Source: Microcoleus sp. FACHB-68 (GTDB lineage: Bacteria > Cyanobacteriota > Cyanobacteriia > Cyanobacteriales > Oscillatoriaceae). From it: DNA of 64,000 nucleotides. The stretch covers positions 1 through 64,000 of the forward strand of contig NZ_JACJOT010000005.1 of assembly GCF_014695715.1 (NCBI RefSeq). Direction: 5' to 3'. Shown here piece by piece: positions 1 to 8,874 of the stretch. A model generated the notes under the pieces. The model did no database searches and had not been told where the DNA came from. It saw only the letters and a list, made by a program, of their open reading frames with translations. Position 1 is the first letter of the stretch; the number at the start of each line of letters is the position of its first letter. The translations under genes and the position numbers were made by a program.

Positions 1-168
<168 letters not shown>

Positions 169-182
169 AATGCTGGATTTTG

Positions 183-218
183 GATTTTAGCGTTTGAATG
201 CATTTCAAAGCTAAAATC
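183..218 (+). repeat. Hairpin of GATTTTAG repeat family between psbD and psbC
   Basis: A strong inverted repeat: GATTTTAGC at 183-191 and TTTGAA at 193-198 pair with TTCAAA at 204-209 and GCTAAAATC at 210-218. There is one bulged G at 192 and a 5-base loop, giving 15 base pairs. Similar GATTTTAG(ATT) words occur upstream of murG and inside the coding region near 16130. No T-run follows, so it is not an obvious terminator. It may affect RNA stability or the balance of psbD and psbC mRNA. Confidence 0.75.
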
Positions 219-277
219 TGAAATCTAAATGTAAATTTGGTATCTTGTTTTGTTGATGACAAAAGAGGTTCTACGCC

Positions 278-1666
278 GTGGAAACGCCCTTTAATAGTTC
301 AATGGTGATGGGCGGTGGTCGTGACCAAGAATCCTCAGGCTTTGCCTGGTGGGCTGGGAACGCTCGTCTAATCAATCTTTCTGGTAAATTGCTGGGTGCT
401 CACGTTGCCCACTCTGGTCTGATCGTATTCTGGGCTGGAGCGATGACTTTGTTTGAAGTCGCTCACTTCATCCCTGAAAAGCCTATGTACGAGCAAGGCT
501 TGATCTTGTTGCCTCACCTCGCAACCCAAGGTTGGGGTGTTGGCCCTGGTGGTGAAGTAATTGACATCTTCCCCTACTTTGTGGTTGGGGTGCTTCACCT
601 GATCTCCTCTGCCGTTCTCGGTTTAGGCGGTATCTATCACGCTGTTCGCGGCCCAGAAACCCTAGAAGAGTATTCTTCTTTCTTTGGGTATGACTGGAAA
701 GATAAGAACAAGATGACCACCATTCTGGGTTTCCACCTAATTGTGTTAGGAATTGGTGCCCTGCTACTGGTGATTAAAGCGATGTTCTTTGGCGGTGTTT
801 ATGACACTTGGGCACCGGGCGGCGGTGATGTGCGTGTTATTACAAACCCGACTCTGAACCCGGCAGCTATCTTTGGTTATTTGATCAAGTCTCCGTTTGG
901 TGGGGACGGTTGGATCGTTAGCGTTAATAACCTGGAAGATGTGATCGGCGGCCACATTTGGGTTGGCTTTATTTGCATTGCCGGTGGGATCTATCACGTT
1001 TTAACCAAGCCTTTTGGTTGGGCACGTCGCGCTTTCATCTGGTCTGGAGAAGCTTATCTCTCCTACAGCTTGGGCGCTTTGTCCCTGATGGGCTTTGTTG
1101 CAGCTTGCTTTGTTTGGTTTAACAACACTGTCTATCCCAGCGAATTCTACGGGCCGACCGGCGCTGAAGCGTCTCAAGCTCAAGCGATGACCTTCCTGAT
1201 TCGTGACCAGCGCTTAGGTGCTAACGTGGGTTCCGCTCAAGGGCCGACTGGTTTGGGTAAATATTTGATGCGCTCTCCCACCGGCGAAATCATCTTCGGT
1301 GGTGAAACGATGCGCTTCTGGGACTTCCAAGGTCCTTGGTTGGAGCCGCTACGTGGCCCTAACGGTCTTGACTTGAACAAAATCAAGAATGACGTTCAGC
1401 CTTGGCAAGCACGTCGCGCCGCTGAATACATGACACACGCTCCTTTGGGTTCCATCAACTCTGTGGGTGGTGTCATTACGGAAGCGAACTCATTTAACTA
1501 TGTGTCTCCTCGTGCGTGGTTGGCTTCCTTCCACTTTGTGATGGGCTTCTTCTTCTTGATCGGTCACCTGTGGCACGCGGGTCGCGCTCGTGCGGCTGCT
1601 GCCGGCTTTGAAAAGGGTATCGACCGTGAAACCGAGCCAGTGCTGTCTATGAATCCTCTTGACTAA
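278..1666 (+). CDS. psbC: Photosystem II CP43 chlorophyll-binding protein
   Basis: The 462-residue product matches CP43, the inner antenna protein that binds chlorophyll a and helps hold the oxygen-evolving cluster. Visible marks are the [20 protein letters not shown] start, the [10 protein letters not shown] stretch with E343 and R346 (equivalent to the Glu354/Arg357 pair that touches the Mn cluster), and the VLSMNPLD end. The GTG start at 278 follows an AAAGAGG ribosome-binding site at 262-268. In this frame a TGA at 257-259 closes the ORF upstream, so psbC cannot start inside psbD as it usually does in cyanobacteria. The first residues ([14 protein letters not shown]) also differ from the common MVTLSNTSMV form. 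A terminator follows at 1721-1754. Confidence 0.98.
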   Translation: METPFNSSMVMGGGRDQESSGFAWWAGNARLINLSGKLLGAHVAHSGLIVFWAGAMTLFEVAHFIPEKPMYEQGLILLPHLATQGWGVGPGGEVIDIFPYFVVGVLHLISSAVLGLGGIYHAVRGPETLEEYSSFFGYDWKDKNKMTTILGFHLIVLGIGALLLVIKAMFFGGVYDTWAPGGGDVRVITNPTLNPAAIFGYLIKSPFGGDGWIVSVNNLEDVIGGHIWVGFICIAGGIYHVLTKPFGWARRAFIWSGEAYLSYSLGALSLMGFVAACFVWFNNTVYPSEFYGPTGAEASQAQAMTFLIRDQRLGANVGSAQGPTGLGKYLMRSPTGEIIFGGETMRFWDFQGPWLEPLRGPNGLDLNKIKNDVQPWQARRAAEYMTHAPLGSINSVGGVITEANSFNYVSPRAWLASFHFVMGFFFLIGHLWHAGRARAAAAGFEKGIDRETEPVLSMNPLD

Positions 1667-1720
1667 TTTAAAGCGAGAAGGATGAATGAATTCTGACTTC
1701 TAAGTTTTGAATTGCGAGGT

Positions 1721-1754
1721 GCTCCTGTGTAAAAGCAGGAGCTTCTTTTTTTTG
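1721..1754 (+). terminator. Intrinsic terminator after psbC
   Basis: GCTCCTG (1721-1727) pairs perfectly with CAGGAGC (1736-1742) around an 8-base loop and is followed by a T-rich run at 1743-1753. It lies 55 bases past the psbC stop and should end the psbD-psbC transcript. Confidence 0.85.
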
Positions 1755-1854
1755 GGGGATGGTTAGGATGCCGGTACAAAACTTAAAGTTTAAACTTCAA
1801 AAATTAAAATTTAAACTTTTATAATATTGCTGAACATTGATCGCTATATTTGCA

Positions 1855-2040
1855 ATGTCTAATTCGGATTTGAATGATGAGTTGACCTGGACGCCTGAAG
1901 CAAAGGCGAAGTTAAAGAATATTCCCTATTTTGTGCGTTCCCAGGCTCGGCAGCGAATTGAGCAGCTAGCGCGTGAGGGAGAACTCGATATGGTGACGGC
2001 TGATATCGTTGAGCAGGCAAGAATTGAGTTTGGGCAGTAG
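1855..2040 (+). CDS. Standalone PCP_red-domain small protein
   Basis: The 61-residue product ([12 protein letters not shown]… to …EQARIEFGQ) resembles the small C-terminal PCP_red domain of the light-independent protochlorophyllide reductase subunit ChlB. The recognisable parts are [18 protein letters not shown] near residues 11-28 and the helical ending [13 protein letters not shown]. Here it stands alone without a catalytic domain. The ATG at 1855 fits the family; an in-frame TTG at 1837 would add six unlikely residues. It sits between the psbC terminator and a K+ channel gene on the other strand. Its function as a separate protein is not known; a role in chlorophyll synthesis is inference from the domain only. 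Confidence 0.8.
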   Translation: MSNSDLNDELTWTPEAKAKLKNIPYFVRSQARQRIEQLAREGELDMVTADIVEQARIEFGQ

Positions 2041-2044
2041 AGGG

Positions 2045-2875
2045 TTAGTTGAGGTTTTTGTTTTCCTCGGATGTTTGTAGTTGAGTGCCGCAAATTTTGC
2101 AAAAACCGGCATCTTTATCGTGGAAGGATAAGCCACATCCCGAACATTGGGTGTTGATTTGGTTGGCGGTTTTAACAAATTGTTTGATTAGATCGCCGAG
2201 TTGCCAAGGAATTAAGGCGATGCCGGTTAATATCATCAGAACGGTCATTAAACGCCCCCCTGCGGAAATGGGGGTGACATCGCCAAACCCGACGGTTGTC
2301 ATGGTGACGACAGAGAAATAAACAGCATCTAAGAAAGTGGTGAACCCTTCAGAATTGACGGGATGCTCAAGTTGATAAATTAAGCCTGAGTAAACAAAGA
2401 TAATGGCAAATAAAGTGAAGAGAATGCGAGTGATAATGACACCATCTTGGGTGTTAATGTAACCAAATAATGTTTGGCGATCTAAGAATCGAATTAAACG
2501 TAAAACTCGAAACCAGCGGAAGATCCGAATAAAGCTAACATCAACCGCTCTCAAAAAAAATGGGAGAATAACAATTAAATCAATTAGGGCGTAGGGGCTA
2601 AAAAAATATTGTGTTTTGCGCTCAGCACACCAAAAGCGAAGTAAGTATTCAATCGCAAAAATGGTAAGGGTGCCGGTGTTGATAGCCTCTAAGATTTGTC
2701 GCCATTTCGCAGAAATTGGGTAAGTTTCTATGACGAAAATGACCGAGGAGAGTAAAACGATCGCTGTGATAAATAAATCAACTGCTCTCCCTGCCGGTGT
2801 TTCAATATCTTCAAGGTAAAAGGCTAATTTTTTTCTCAGTAAATGCAGTTGCAACAACTGCTGTTCAACATTCAT
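2045..2875 (-). CDS. Voltage-gated-type K+ channel with C-terminal zinc ribbon
   Basis: A 276-residue ion transport protein of the six-helix type. The S4-like segment has arginines at every third position (R117, R120, R123, R126, R129), the voltage-sensor pattern. The pore carries the K+ selectivity filter TVGFGD at 194-199, followed by a last membrane helix near 207-226. The C-terminus adds a zinc-ribbon: CxxC at 244/247 and CxxC at 259/262. The ATG at 2875 is clear. It lies tail-to-tail with the PCP_red gene, four bases apart. The channel assignment is firm; what the metal ribbon senses is unknown. Confidence 0.9.
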   Translation of the reverse strand: MNVEQQLLQLHLLRKKLAFYLEDIETPAGRAVDLFITAIVLLSSVIFVIETYPISAKWRQILEAINTGTLTIFAIEYLLRFWCAERKTQYFFSPYALIDLIVILPFFLRAVDVSFIRIFRWFRVLRLIRFLDRQTLFGYINTQDGVIITRILFTLFAIIFVYSGLIYQLEHPVNSEGFTTFLDAVYFSVVTMTTVGFGDVTPISAGGRLMTVLMILTGIALIPWQLGDLIKQFVKTANQINTQCSGCGLSFHDKDAGFCKICGTQLQTSEENKNLN

Positions 2876-3227
2876 GGTTTTTGATAGGCAGGGGATGAAA
2901 TGCTTTTGTCTGGCTCTCCGCCTCGTTATTGACTACTCCTAAAGTTGCAGATGCAGGCTAACCCAAGAGGAAAGCTTAGATTAAAATTGGTGCAAGAAAA
3001 AAGATTGATTGGCCGATCTAATTGTGTTTGCAATTCAACTAATAGCGGAATACCAATCATTTCTGGCAAGCGCTATTGTTTATCGATGGCCAATGCCAAT
3101 CAGGTTTCTTGTAAAAATTTAATGTGTTTAACAGTTTTTAAAATTAGCGCTGAGGCAATCGACAAGCGGTATATAAATGTTGTAGGGACACTTCAATTAG
3201 CAGAGATTTAAAACCAACAAACACCTA
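2876..3227. other. Intergenic region, no supported gene
   Basis: About 350 bases between the channel start and the terminator of the CBS/KAP operon. An 88-codon plus-strand frame (2945-3211) is open but has no ribosome-binding site and a composition unlike a folded protein, so it is not called. The channel promoter should lie at the left end. The GCCGG word frequent elsewhere is missing from here to about 6765. Confidence 0.5.
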
Positions 3228-3253
3228 ATGAGCAATCTAAGTAGATTGCTCAT
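3228..3253 (-). terminator. Terminator hairpin after the CBS gene
   Basis: Perfect 11-base-pair inverted repeat (ATGAGCAATCT at 3228-3238, AGATTGCTCAT at 3243-3253) with a 4-base loop. It lies just past the stop of the minus-strand CBS gene. On the minus strand it is followed by a T/G-rich stretch, so it probably ends the KAP-CBS-CBS transcript. Confidence 0.7.
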
Positions 3254-3257
3254 CGCT

Positions 3258-4337
3258 CTAGCTTTCTTTTGACCAGGCTAAAAACCGATTAAGCAAATCT
3301 ACATAGTTAACAATTCCATCCATTTCAAACTCCTTTGTTTTTTTATTATAATCACCCACTAGGATAGCTGTTGGCTTTGTAAGTCTATTTATGAATATTT
3401 CTATTAAGTCACCTATTTTTGTGTCTAATTTTACTATTTCCTTCGGTTGAATAGGCTTTGCAATATAGCTAATAGGCATTGCTGCTAAAGCTTGACTAAA
3501 TATGTTGTGTAGCAAAGTATAAATTAACGCTTCATCGACAATTCCGCTAACAGGAGTACGCCCTGTCGTCAAACCGCCTGCTGCTGTAATAGGTAAGTGT
3601 GTAGGAAAAAATGAAAGGTTTTCTATATTAATAAGCGCTTGAGATAATTGATCATCCTGTTTCAAAGTATACACGCTTCTAGTACATATAGTGGCTACTT
3701 TTTCTTGTAAAAAAGAATCAGTTCCTCTGTCTTTCATCTCTATGATTAGTTGGAGCGCATCAATATAAGACCACATCCTTCTAACTTCAAACCCACCATT
3801 GTCAGGATCATGTCTTACAATAGGCAGGGTGCGATATTTTATTTTTCCATCAGCTGCATCAATAAGGCTTTGAAATAAGTCGTTTAAGAAAAGGCTGTCT
3901 AGAATATGAACGGCATTGCCCGAAAAATTTTCTAGTTCTATGGAAAAAGCCTCTTCAATAGTTATAGATTGGTTTTTTAAAATAAAGGCATTAACTTCTT
4001 GTAGAAGAGCTATAAGTTGAGTCTGGTTATTGGCAAAATATTTTTTTGGTAGCTTGTCGCCAGGAGGAAGAAATTTCAGTAAATCCACAAGACTAATAAT
4101 ACCAATTAGTTCCTTATTCCTATCTTCCATAATTGGTATGCTTGGTATAGCTTTTAGTATACTGTCACAGCATTTTATAACAAGTGCTAATTCCGACAAT
4201 GTGTCTTTTGGCTTCTTAAATGTAAACTGTCTCATCGTGGGATCATCTAATTTTAACTCTTTAACACAGGCCATTATTTGTTGATCGTACAAGTCGGCAA
4301 AAAAACCTTTGTCTGATTTTTGATTAGTGTCAGGCAT
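3258..4337 (-). CDS. CBS-domain protein B of KAP operon
   Basis: A 359-residue protein built of CBS-type units. The clearest one ends GIISLVDLLKFLP near residues 78-92, and a final one ends GIVNYVDLLNRFL near 340-352. CBS pairs usually bind adenine nucleotides and act as switches. It is a paralogue of the upstream 357-residue gene: both have a Pro-rich linker after the first unit (LPPGDKLPKKYF here, FPPPDSSLPPEYK there) and a matching MPI..I..P segment before the last unit. No membrane helix or enzyme domain is visible. It starts 24 bases after its neighbour and is last in the operon before a terminator. AT-rich and free of the GCCGG word. Ligand and target unknown. Confidence 0.75.
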   Translation of the reverse strand: MPDTNQKSDKGFFADLYDQQIMACVKELKLDDPTMRQFTFKKPKDTLSELALVIKCCDSILKAIPSIPIMEDRNKELIGIISLVDLLKFLPPGDKLPKKYFANNQTQLIALLQEVNAFILKNQSITIEEAFSIELENFSGNAVHILDSLFLNDLFQSLIDAADGKIKYRTLPIVRHDPDNGGFEVRRMWSYIDALQLIIEMKDRGTDSFLQEKVATICTRSVYTLKQDDQLSQALINIENLSFFPTHLPITAAGGLTTGRTPVSGIVDEALIYTLLHNIFSQALAAMPISYIAKPIQPKEIVKLDTKIGDLIEIFINRLTKPTAILVGDYNKKTKEFEMDGIVNYVDLLNRFLAWSKES

Positions 4338-4361
4338 TTTGAATTACTCTCCCTAATTTAT

Positions 4362-5435
4362 TTACTGAAAATTGAAGTAAAAAAACTGTAAGACATCTTT
4401 TGGAGTTATAATTCCTAATGGAATTTCATGATTTTCTTTATTTTTAGTAACAATAACAACAGCTTCTCTACCCTTGTCTAGAAAAGCTTTGATAACTTCG
4501 CTTATTGCTTGTTTTGACTCTATTAAGTCTAATTTAGTAACAGGCTCCATTATTTCTTTTATGGGCATCTTTATCAAATGATGGTAGAGTGGATGAGCCA
4601 TAGGAGTAACTTTGCGTCTGTTTATCCACCCTAGTAAATTGTCTCGTTCATCACATATTAGTATGTATTCTCTTGGGATATATTCTATACATAAGTAAGC
4701 ACTAGCCAAAGTGGTTTCTGGAGGTAGGGTGAATAAATCTATAAATTTTTTTTTAAAGGCAACTTCTACAGATGTGTTGATTAAAAGTGGCTCATCTCTA
4801 ATAAATTTTAATATATCTTTATCTGAAACTACACCTACAAGATTCTGGTTTTCATTTAAAACGGGTATTATCTTTTCTTCAATATAATGCCCATAGGGTT
4901 TCACTAGCTCTTCCATTGCACCAAGAATTGTTGCTCGGTTCTTGTAAAAACAGCGAAAAAAAGGCATCACACCAAGTATATCTTCGATAGGTTGTTTTTT
5001 TGCATGATTTATATAATTTCTAACTTTTTTGTGAAAATTCCTATCGTTAATTTTGTACTCTGGTGGAAGGCTTGAATCTGGTGGTGGAAACTTACATAGA
5101 ATTAATGTATCATTCACAAATCCTAAAAATTTGTTATCTTGATCGACAACTATAATGTAATTGATATTTTGTAGCATTAAAAATGTTAAAGCATTGATTA
5201 AAGGTTCAGAAGCTTTCATTACACAAAAGTCATAACTGATAACTTTTTCTACGTCTTCTAGTAAATCATCATATTTCAGCATTGTTTTATTCTCAGAATT
5301 CAGATTACTTGACTGAGATTCTATGCTAACTTTCTCTTCAAGTTTATACATTGTAGTTGGAGAAAAATCCTTCGACGGCTTGCACCCAATCAAGTTAAAA
5401 ACTTTATTTAAGATACATTTAAGGTATATTATCAC
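4362..5435 (-). CDS. CBS-domain protein A of KAP operon
   Basis: A 357-residue protein with about four CBS units. Visible unit endings are FLGFVNDTLILCKF (near 108-121), LVGVVSDKDILKFI (near 200-213), LLGWINRRKV (near 270-279) and PLGIITPKDVLQFF (near 338-351). The N-terminus (MIIYLKCILNKVFNLIG) is hydrophobic and might be a membrane-touching helix. The GTG start overlaps the stop of the KAP NTPase gene as GTGA (5432-5435), which implies translational coupling. CBS pairs commonly sense ATP, ADP, AMP, SAM or cyclic dinucleotides, so it may report nucleotide state to the NTPase. That link is inference from gene order. Confidence 0.78.
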   Translation of the reverse strand: MIIYLKCILNKVFNLIGCKPSKDFSPTTMYKLEEKVSIESQSSNLNSENKTMLKYDDLLEDVEKVISYDFCVMKASEPLINALTFLMLQNINYIIVVDQDNKFLGFVNDTLILCKFPPPDSSLPPEYKINDRNFHKKVRNYINHAKKQPIEDILGVMPFFRCFYKNRATILGAMEELVKPYGHYIEEKIIPVLNENQNLVGVVSDKDILKFIRDEPLLINTSVEVAFKKKFIDLFTLPPETTLASAYLCIEYIPREYILICDERDNLLGWINRRKVTPMAHPLYHHLIKMPIKEIMEPVTKLDLIESKQAISEVIKAFLDKGREAVVIVTKNKENHEIPLGIITPKDVLQFFYFNFQ

Positions 5436-6661
5436 TGTACCCTTACCAATTTAAGTATAATTTCAAGTTGGTTTTGTTGGCTAATTTTTGTACTGTTCTC
5501 GGAAGTTACCTCTATAAATTTCATGAGTTCAGAATCATTTTGGAATTTACTATTTTCAGGAAAATTAATAAATTTTGTAAAAAAATCCTCATTATTATCA
5601 ATAATACGACTATCTTTACGGTTAAATTCCCTTTTGAATTCTACAAAGAAATCAGGGTAATTCATTTGAATTAATAAGACCCTGGCTAGCCTCGGATACA
5701 ATTCTTCTCTGACGCCAATAGGTTTTGCTATTCTTTCAATTAAATTAAAAGAATGTAAAAATCTCTTTGCTTTACGAATATTGTAGCTAGTACCTTCTAA
5801 GACCATATCCCACATTTCTTGATCGTCTCTCCACTTATTGCTTATCCTAGCTTTTAACAAATTCTTAAGTTCTTCTGGAGACTTGTCCGGGAGATAAAAA
5901 TCTAGTTGTATCATTTTTTCTATGTATTCTTTACCAGTTATTTTTAAACTTGCTAAATATCTTTTTCTCACTCCTTGTTCAATAATTTTTTTATCAACTC
6001 CTATAAAAAAGACACATTTTTCATAATCCAAATAAAGCTTTATAGCCTCAAGTACATTTAAAGCATTTTCTGGAAGACATCGATCTAAATCATCTATAAA
6101 TATTATTAACTTACCATCTAAATCAACATACTTATCTACCAACTTCTTGAAATCAATTTCAAATCGATTAACTAAATTATAGTGTTGTTTATCGATAAGG
6201 TATAAAGCTTCAAGTTCTTCAGTCTTTAATTCACCTAACTTAATACCTAAATTCTTCTCAAGCAAAACATTCAATAAAGCACTAGGAAGTTGCGTAAAAG
6301 CAGCATTTCCATACAAATTAAGTTTTTCTCGTAGCTCAATGCAACCATGTTTAAGTCTTAATTCTTCTTCTATTTCAATAAGAATTGTCTTAATTAAAGC
6401 ATTCCATACTGCCTCTTTACCTTCATACTTCCAGGGGTTGAACCAGATAGTTTTATACTTATTATGTTCAGATAATTCAGCAAATTTTTTCTCTATACAA
6501 CGCATCAATGTAGTTTTTCCACTCCCCCAAGAACCAAAAATCCCTATGGTAAATGCTCCTTCAGCTTTATCAATTGCTTCTCTAGCTATGCCGCATAGAT
6601 GAGTAGCATATGTCTCAAATTCTGCCCCCGGGGTTGGGTTAGGTCCATCACCAAACTTCAT
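5432..6661 (-). CDS. KAP-family P-loop NTPase
   Basis: A 409-residue NTPase of the KAP family. Walker A is GSWGSGKT at 43-50, the family-typical WFNPWKYE follows at 73-80, and Walker B is LIIFIDDLDRC at 185-195. Many KAP proteins carry membrane helices inserted between Walker A and B; none is seen here, so this looks like a soluble form. The ATG at 6661 is preceded by AAGGAG. The gene starts 86 bases after argH on the same strand and overlaps the next gene by four bases. KAP ATPases are poorly understood; some occur with defence or membrane-scaffold genes. The family call is firm and the function is unknown. Confidence 0.88.
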   Translation of the reverse strand: MKFGDGPNPTPGAEFETYATHLCGIAREAIDKAEGAFTIGIFGSWGSGKTTLMRCIEKKFAELSEHNKYKTIWFNPWKYEGKEAVWNALIKTILIEIEEELRLKHGCIELREKLNLYGNAAFTQLPSALLNVLLEKNLGIKLGELKTEELEALYLIDKQHYNLVNRFEIDFKKLVDKYVDLDGKLIIFIDDLDRCLPENALNVLEAIKLYLDYEKCVFFIGVDKKIIEQGVRKRYLASLKITGKEYIEKMIQLDFYLPDKSPEELKNLLKARISNKWRDDQEMWDMVLEGTSYNIRKAKRFLHSFNLIERIAKPIGVREELYPRLARVLLIQMNYPDFFVEFKREFNRKDSRIIDNNEDFFTKFINFPENSKFQNDSELMKFIEVTSENSTKISQQNQLEIILKLVRVQ

Positions 6662-6747
6662 ACGTCTGTCGCTCCTTTTAAGCGTAAATTTTTTGGAGTT
6701 GCCTGTTCAGCATTTCACCCTAAATCTGACAGTCAATAACTTGCTTG

Positions 6748-8139
6748 TCAAGCCTGAGAGTTCAGCCGGCATTTTGCCTCCTCAATTGCTTTCCTCACCG
6801 GCGCAAAACCTGTACCGCCATAACTATTTCGCGCAGCAACAACCTGCCTGGGTGTAATTGCCTCATAAATATCCCCCTCAAAAGCGGGATGCAATTCTTT
6901 CCACTCTTCCAAACTCAAATCCTTGAGCAATTTCCCGGCAGCTAAGCAAGTTTTTACCACCTTTCCCACAAGATTATAAGCTTCTCGGAAAGGCACGCCC
7001 TTTGTTGCTAAATAATCTGCCACATCTGTCGCATTCGAGAAGTCTTCCGCCACTGCTTCAGCCAGACGCTCACTGCGAAATTCTATGCCTTCCCGCAGCA
7101 AAATTGTCATCGCTTCTAAACAAGCTTTAACGGTTTTAACGGCATCAAATAGCGCTTCTTTATCTTCTTGCAAGTCTTTGTTATAGGCTAAGGGCAATCC
7201 CTTCATTAATACCAACATTGCTTGCAAATGCCCAAATACACGCCCTGTTTTTCCCCTCACTAATTCAGGAACGTCGGGGTTTTTCTTCTGGGGCATAATA
7301 CTAGAGCCGGTGGCGCAGCTATCTTTGAGGGTGACAAAGCCAAACTCATGAGATGCCCAAAAAATTACTTCCTCAGATAGCCGGCTGAGGTGAACCATAA
7401 TTAAGCTAGCCGCACAGAGAAATTCAATCGCAAAATCGCGATCACTGACGCCATCTAAACTGTTGGCATAAACATTGCTAAACCCCAGCAGCTCAGCCGT
7501 ATAATGCCGATCAATGGGGAAAGTGGTGCCGGCAAGTGCACCTGAACCTAGGGGACATACATCCACGCGCCGGCACACATCTCCTAGGCGTTCCCAGTCG
7601 CGCTGAGACATTTCAAAATAAGCCAGCAGGTGATGAGCCAAACTCACTGGCTGCGCTCGTTGCAGGTGCGTGTAACCGGGAATCAGCGTCTCAATGTTCT
7701 GTTGGGCTAAATTCAGCAAAACTTCCTGAAATTCACGCACTTGTTCTCGAATTTGACCGATTTGATCGCGCAAATACAGCCTAGTATCTGTGCCAACTTG
7801 ATCATTGCGAGAGCGTGCCGTGTGCAGCTTTTTACCGGCATCCCCAACAATTTCTGTCAGCCGGCGCTCAACGGCAAAGTGTACATCCTCAGCATCAACG
7901 CCTGGTTTAAAAAATCCCTGGCGATATTCTTGCCGGATCTTCTCTAAACCTGCCACCAGATTTTCGCCTTCCTCCGCTGAGATAATGCCGGTTTTTGCCA
8001 GCATCTTGGCATGAGCGACAGAGCCTGTGATGTCATATTCAATTAGTTCAATGTCAAAATCAATACTGGCATTGAACCGTGCAATGGCGGGATGCAACGC
8101 TGATTCAAATCGCTGGCTCCAAGTCTTTTGTTCTGTCAC
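6748..8139 (-). CDS. argH: Argininosuccinate lyase
   Basis: A 463-residue cytosolic enzyme that splits argininosuccinate into arginine and fumarate, the last step of arginine synthesis. Family marks are HTARSRNDQ at 106-114, YTHLQRAQP at 156-164 with the catalytic-region histidine, and the fumarase/lyase signature [12 protein letters not shown] at 278-289. The start is a GTG at 8139. Length is normal. The gene is rich in the GCCGG word, in sharp contrast to the KAP operon that begins 86 bases downstream, so argH is core sequence at the edge of the foreign-looking block. Confidence 0.97.
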   Translation of the reverse strand: MTEQKTWSQRFESALHPAIARFNASIDFDIELIEYDITGSVAHAKMLAKTGIISAEEGENLVAGLEKIRQEYRQGFFKPGVDAEDVHFAVERRLTEIVGDAGKKLHTARSRNDQVGTDTRLYLRDQIGQIREQVREFQEVLLNLAQQNIETLIPGYTHLQRAQPVSLAHHLLAYFEMSQRDWERLGDVCRRVDVCPLGSGALAGTTFPIDRHYTAELLGFSNVYANSLDGVSDRDFAIEFLCAASLIMVHLSRLSEEVIFWASHEFGFVTLKDSCATGSSIMPQKKNPDVPELVRGKTGRVFGHLQAMLVLMKGLPLAYNKDLQEDKEALFDAVKTVKACLEAMTILLREGIEFRSERLAEAVAEDFSNATDVADYLATKGVPFREAYNLVGKVVKTCLAAGKLLKDLSLEEWKELHPAFEGDIYEAITPRQVVAARNSYGGTGFAPVRKAIEEAKCRLNSQA

Positions 8140-8257
8140 GGCAGTTTCTCGCTTTGCCTTATTCTGAGGGGCTAGGGTTTATTGATTGTTAGGTAATACC
8201 TGTAAGGTTTAACTTTTTAGCTTATTAAAAACCTCACTGCTAACAATTAGCAAATTA

Positions 8258-8506
8258 TTAAGAAGCCGTGATATTCCGAATTGTGTAGCCAATCACAATT
8301 CCTGCCAACATTGCCCAAACTTGGCCGGTTTGGATAAAATTGTTAAAGGCTTTTTGCATATCTGTTAAAACGTTTGTCTCGCTGACTTGTTGAGCCAGTA
8401 CCGCTCCATTGAACAAGGACTTCCAAAGGAAAAGCTGCACAGAATCACTGCTGACTGTCATGCCGGCTAACCCTGCTGTCGCTTGGTGAATTAAGTTAAT
8501 GACCAT
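8258..8506 (-). CDS. Small membrane protein, unknown
   Basis: An 82-residue product with a good AAGGAGA site in front of ATG at 8506. The middle is Gln/Asn-rich and the C-terminus has one likely membrane helix (VWAMLAGIVIGYTIRNI, about residues 63-79). An N-terminal hydrophobic patch (INLIHQATAGLAGMTV) may be a second weak segment. No family is recognised. It lies alone between argH and a phosphatase gene, with 118 bases to the argH start. Confidence 0.65.
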   Translation of the reverse strand: MVINLIHQATAGLAGMTVSSDSVQLFLWKSLFNGAVLAQQVSETNVLTDMQKAFNNFIQTGQVWAMLAGIVIGYTIRNITAS

Positions 8507-8874
8507 TTTTTCTCCTTACACAAAATCTAAGCTGACTATTGAGGTTTGACGGTAAATACATGACTTTCCTCACGTCAAGGGAAAGCCACTGAAGTGAGAA
8601 CTACTAAAAGTTATACCATTTTTAATTTCGATTTTTGTATTAATAAAACCAATCACTTAATGAATTTCCAGCAGCCATAAATCATACAAGCCGATATAAC
8701 CCTTTGAATGCAGCTAGCTCATCATTAAATGTTGCATATTTTTGGCATTTGTAAAGGGGTTATCTGCCTGAATTTGGTTTCTGCTCACAGCGGCCAGTTT
8801 CTCACAGTAAAAAGCCGGCAAAATATGAGTGTTAGATGGGAGGTGAGCTTTACCGTCTCACCCTTCACCTTTGC
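8507..8874. other. Intergenic region
   Basis: About 370 bases between the small membrane protein and the end of the PP2C gene. It should hold the promoter of the former. No hairpin with a T-run and no small ORF with a ribosome-binding site was found. Confidence 0.5.

Noticed and set aside
2945-3211. 88-codon plus-strand ORF between the channel gene and the CBS gene
   Set aside because: No ribosome-binding site, unusual composition, and no recognisable family; likely chance in AT-rich DNA.
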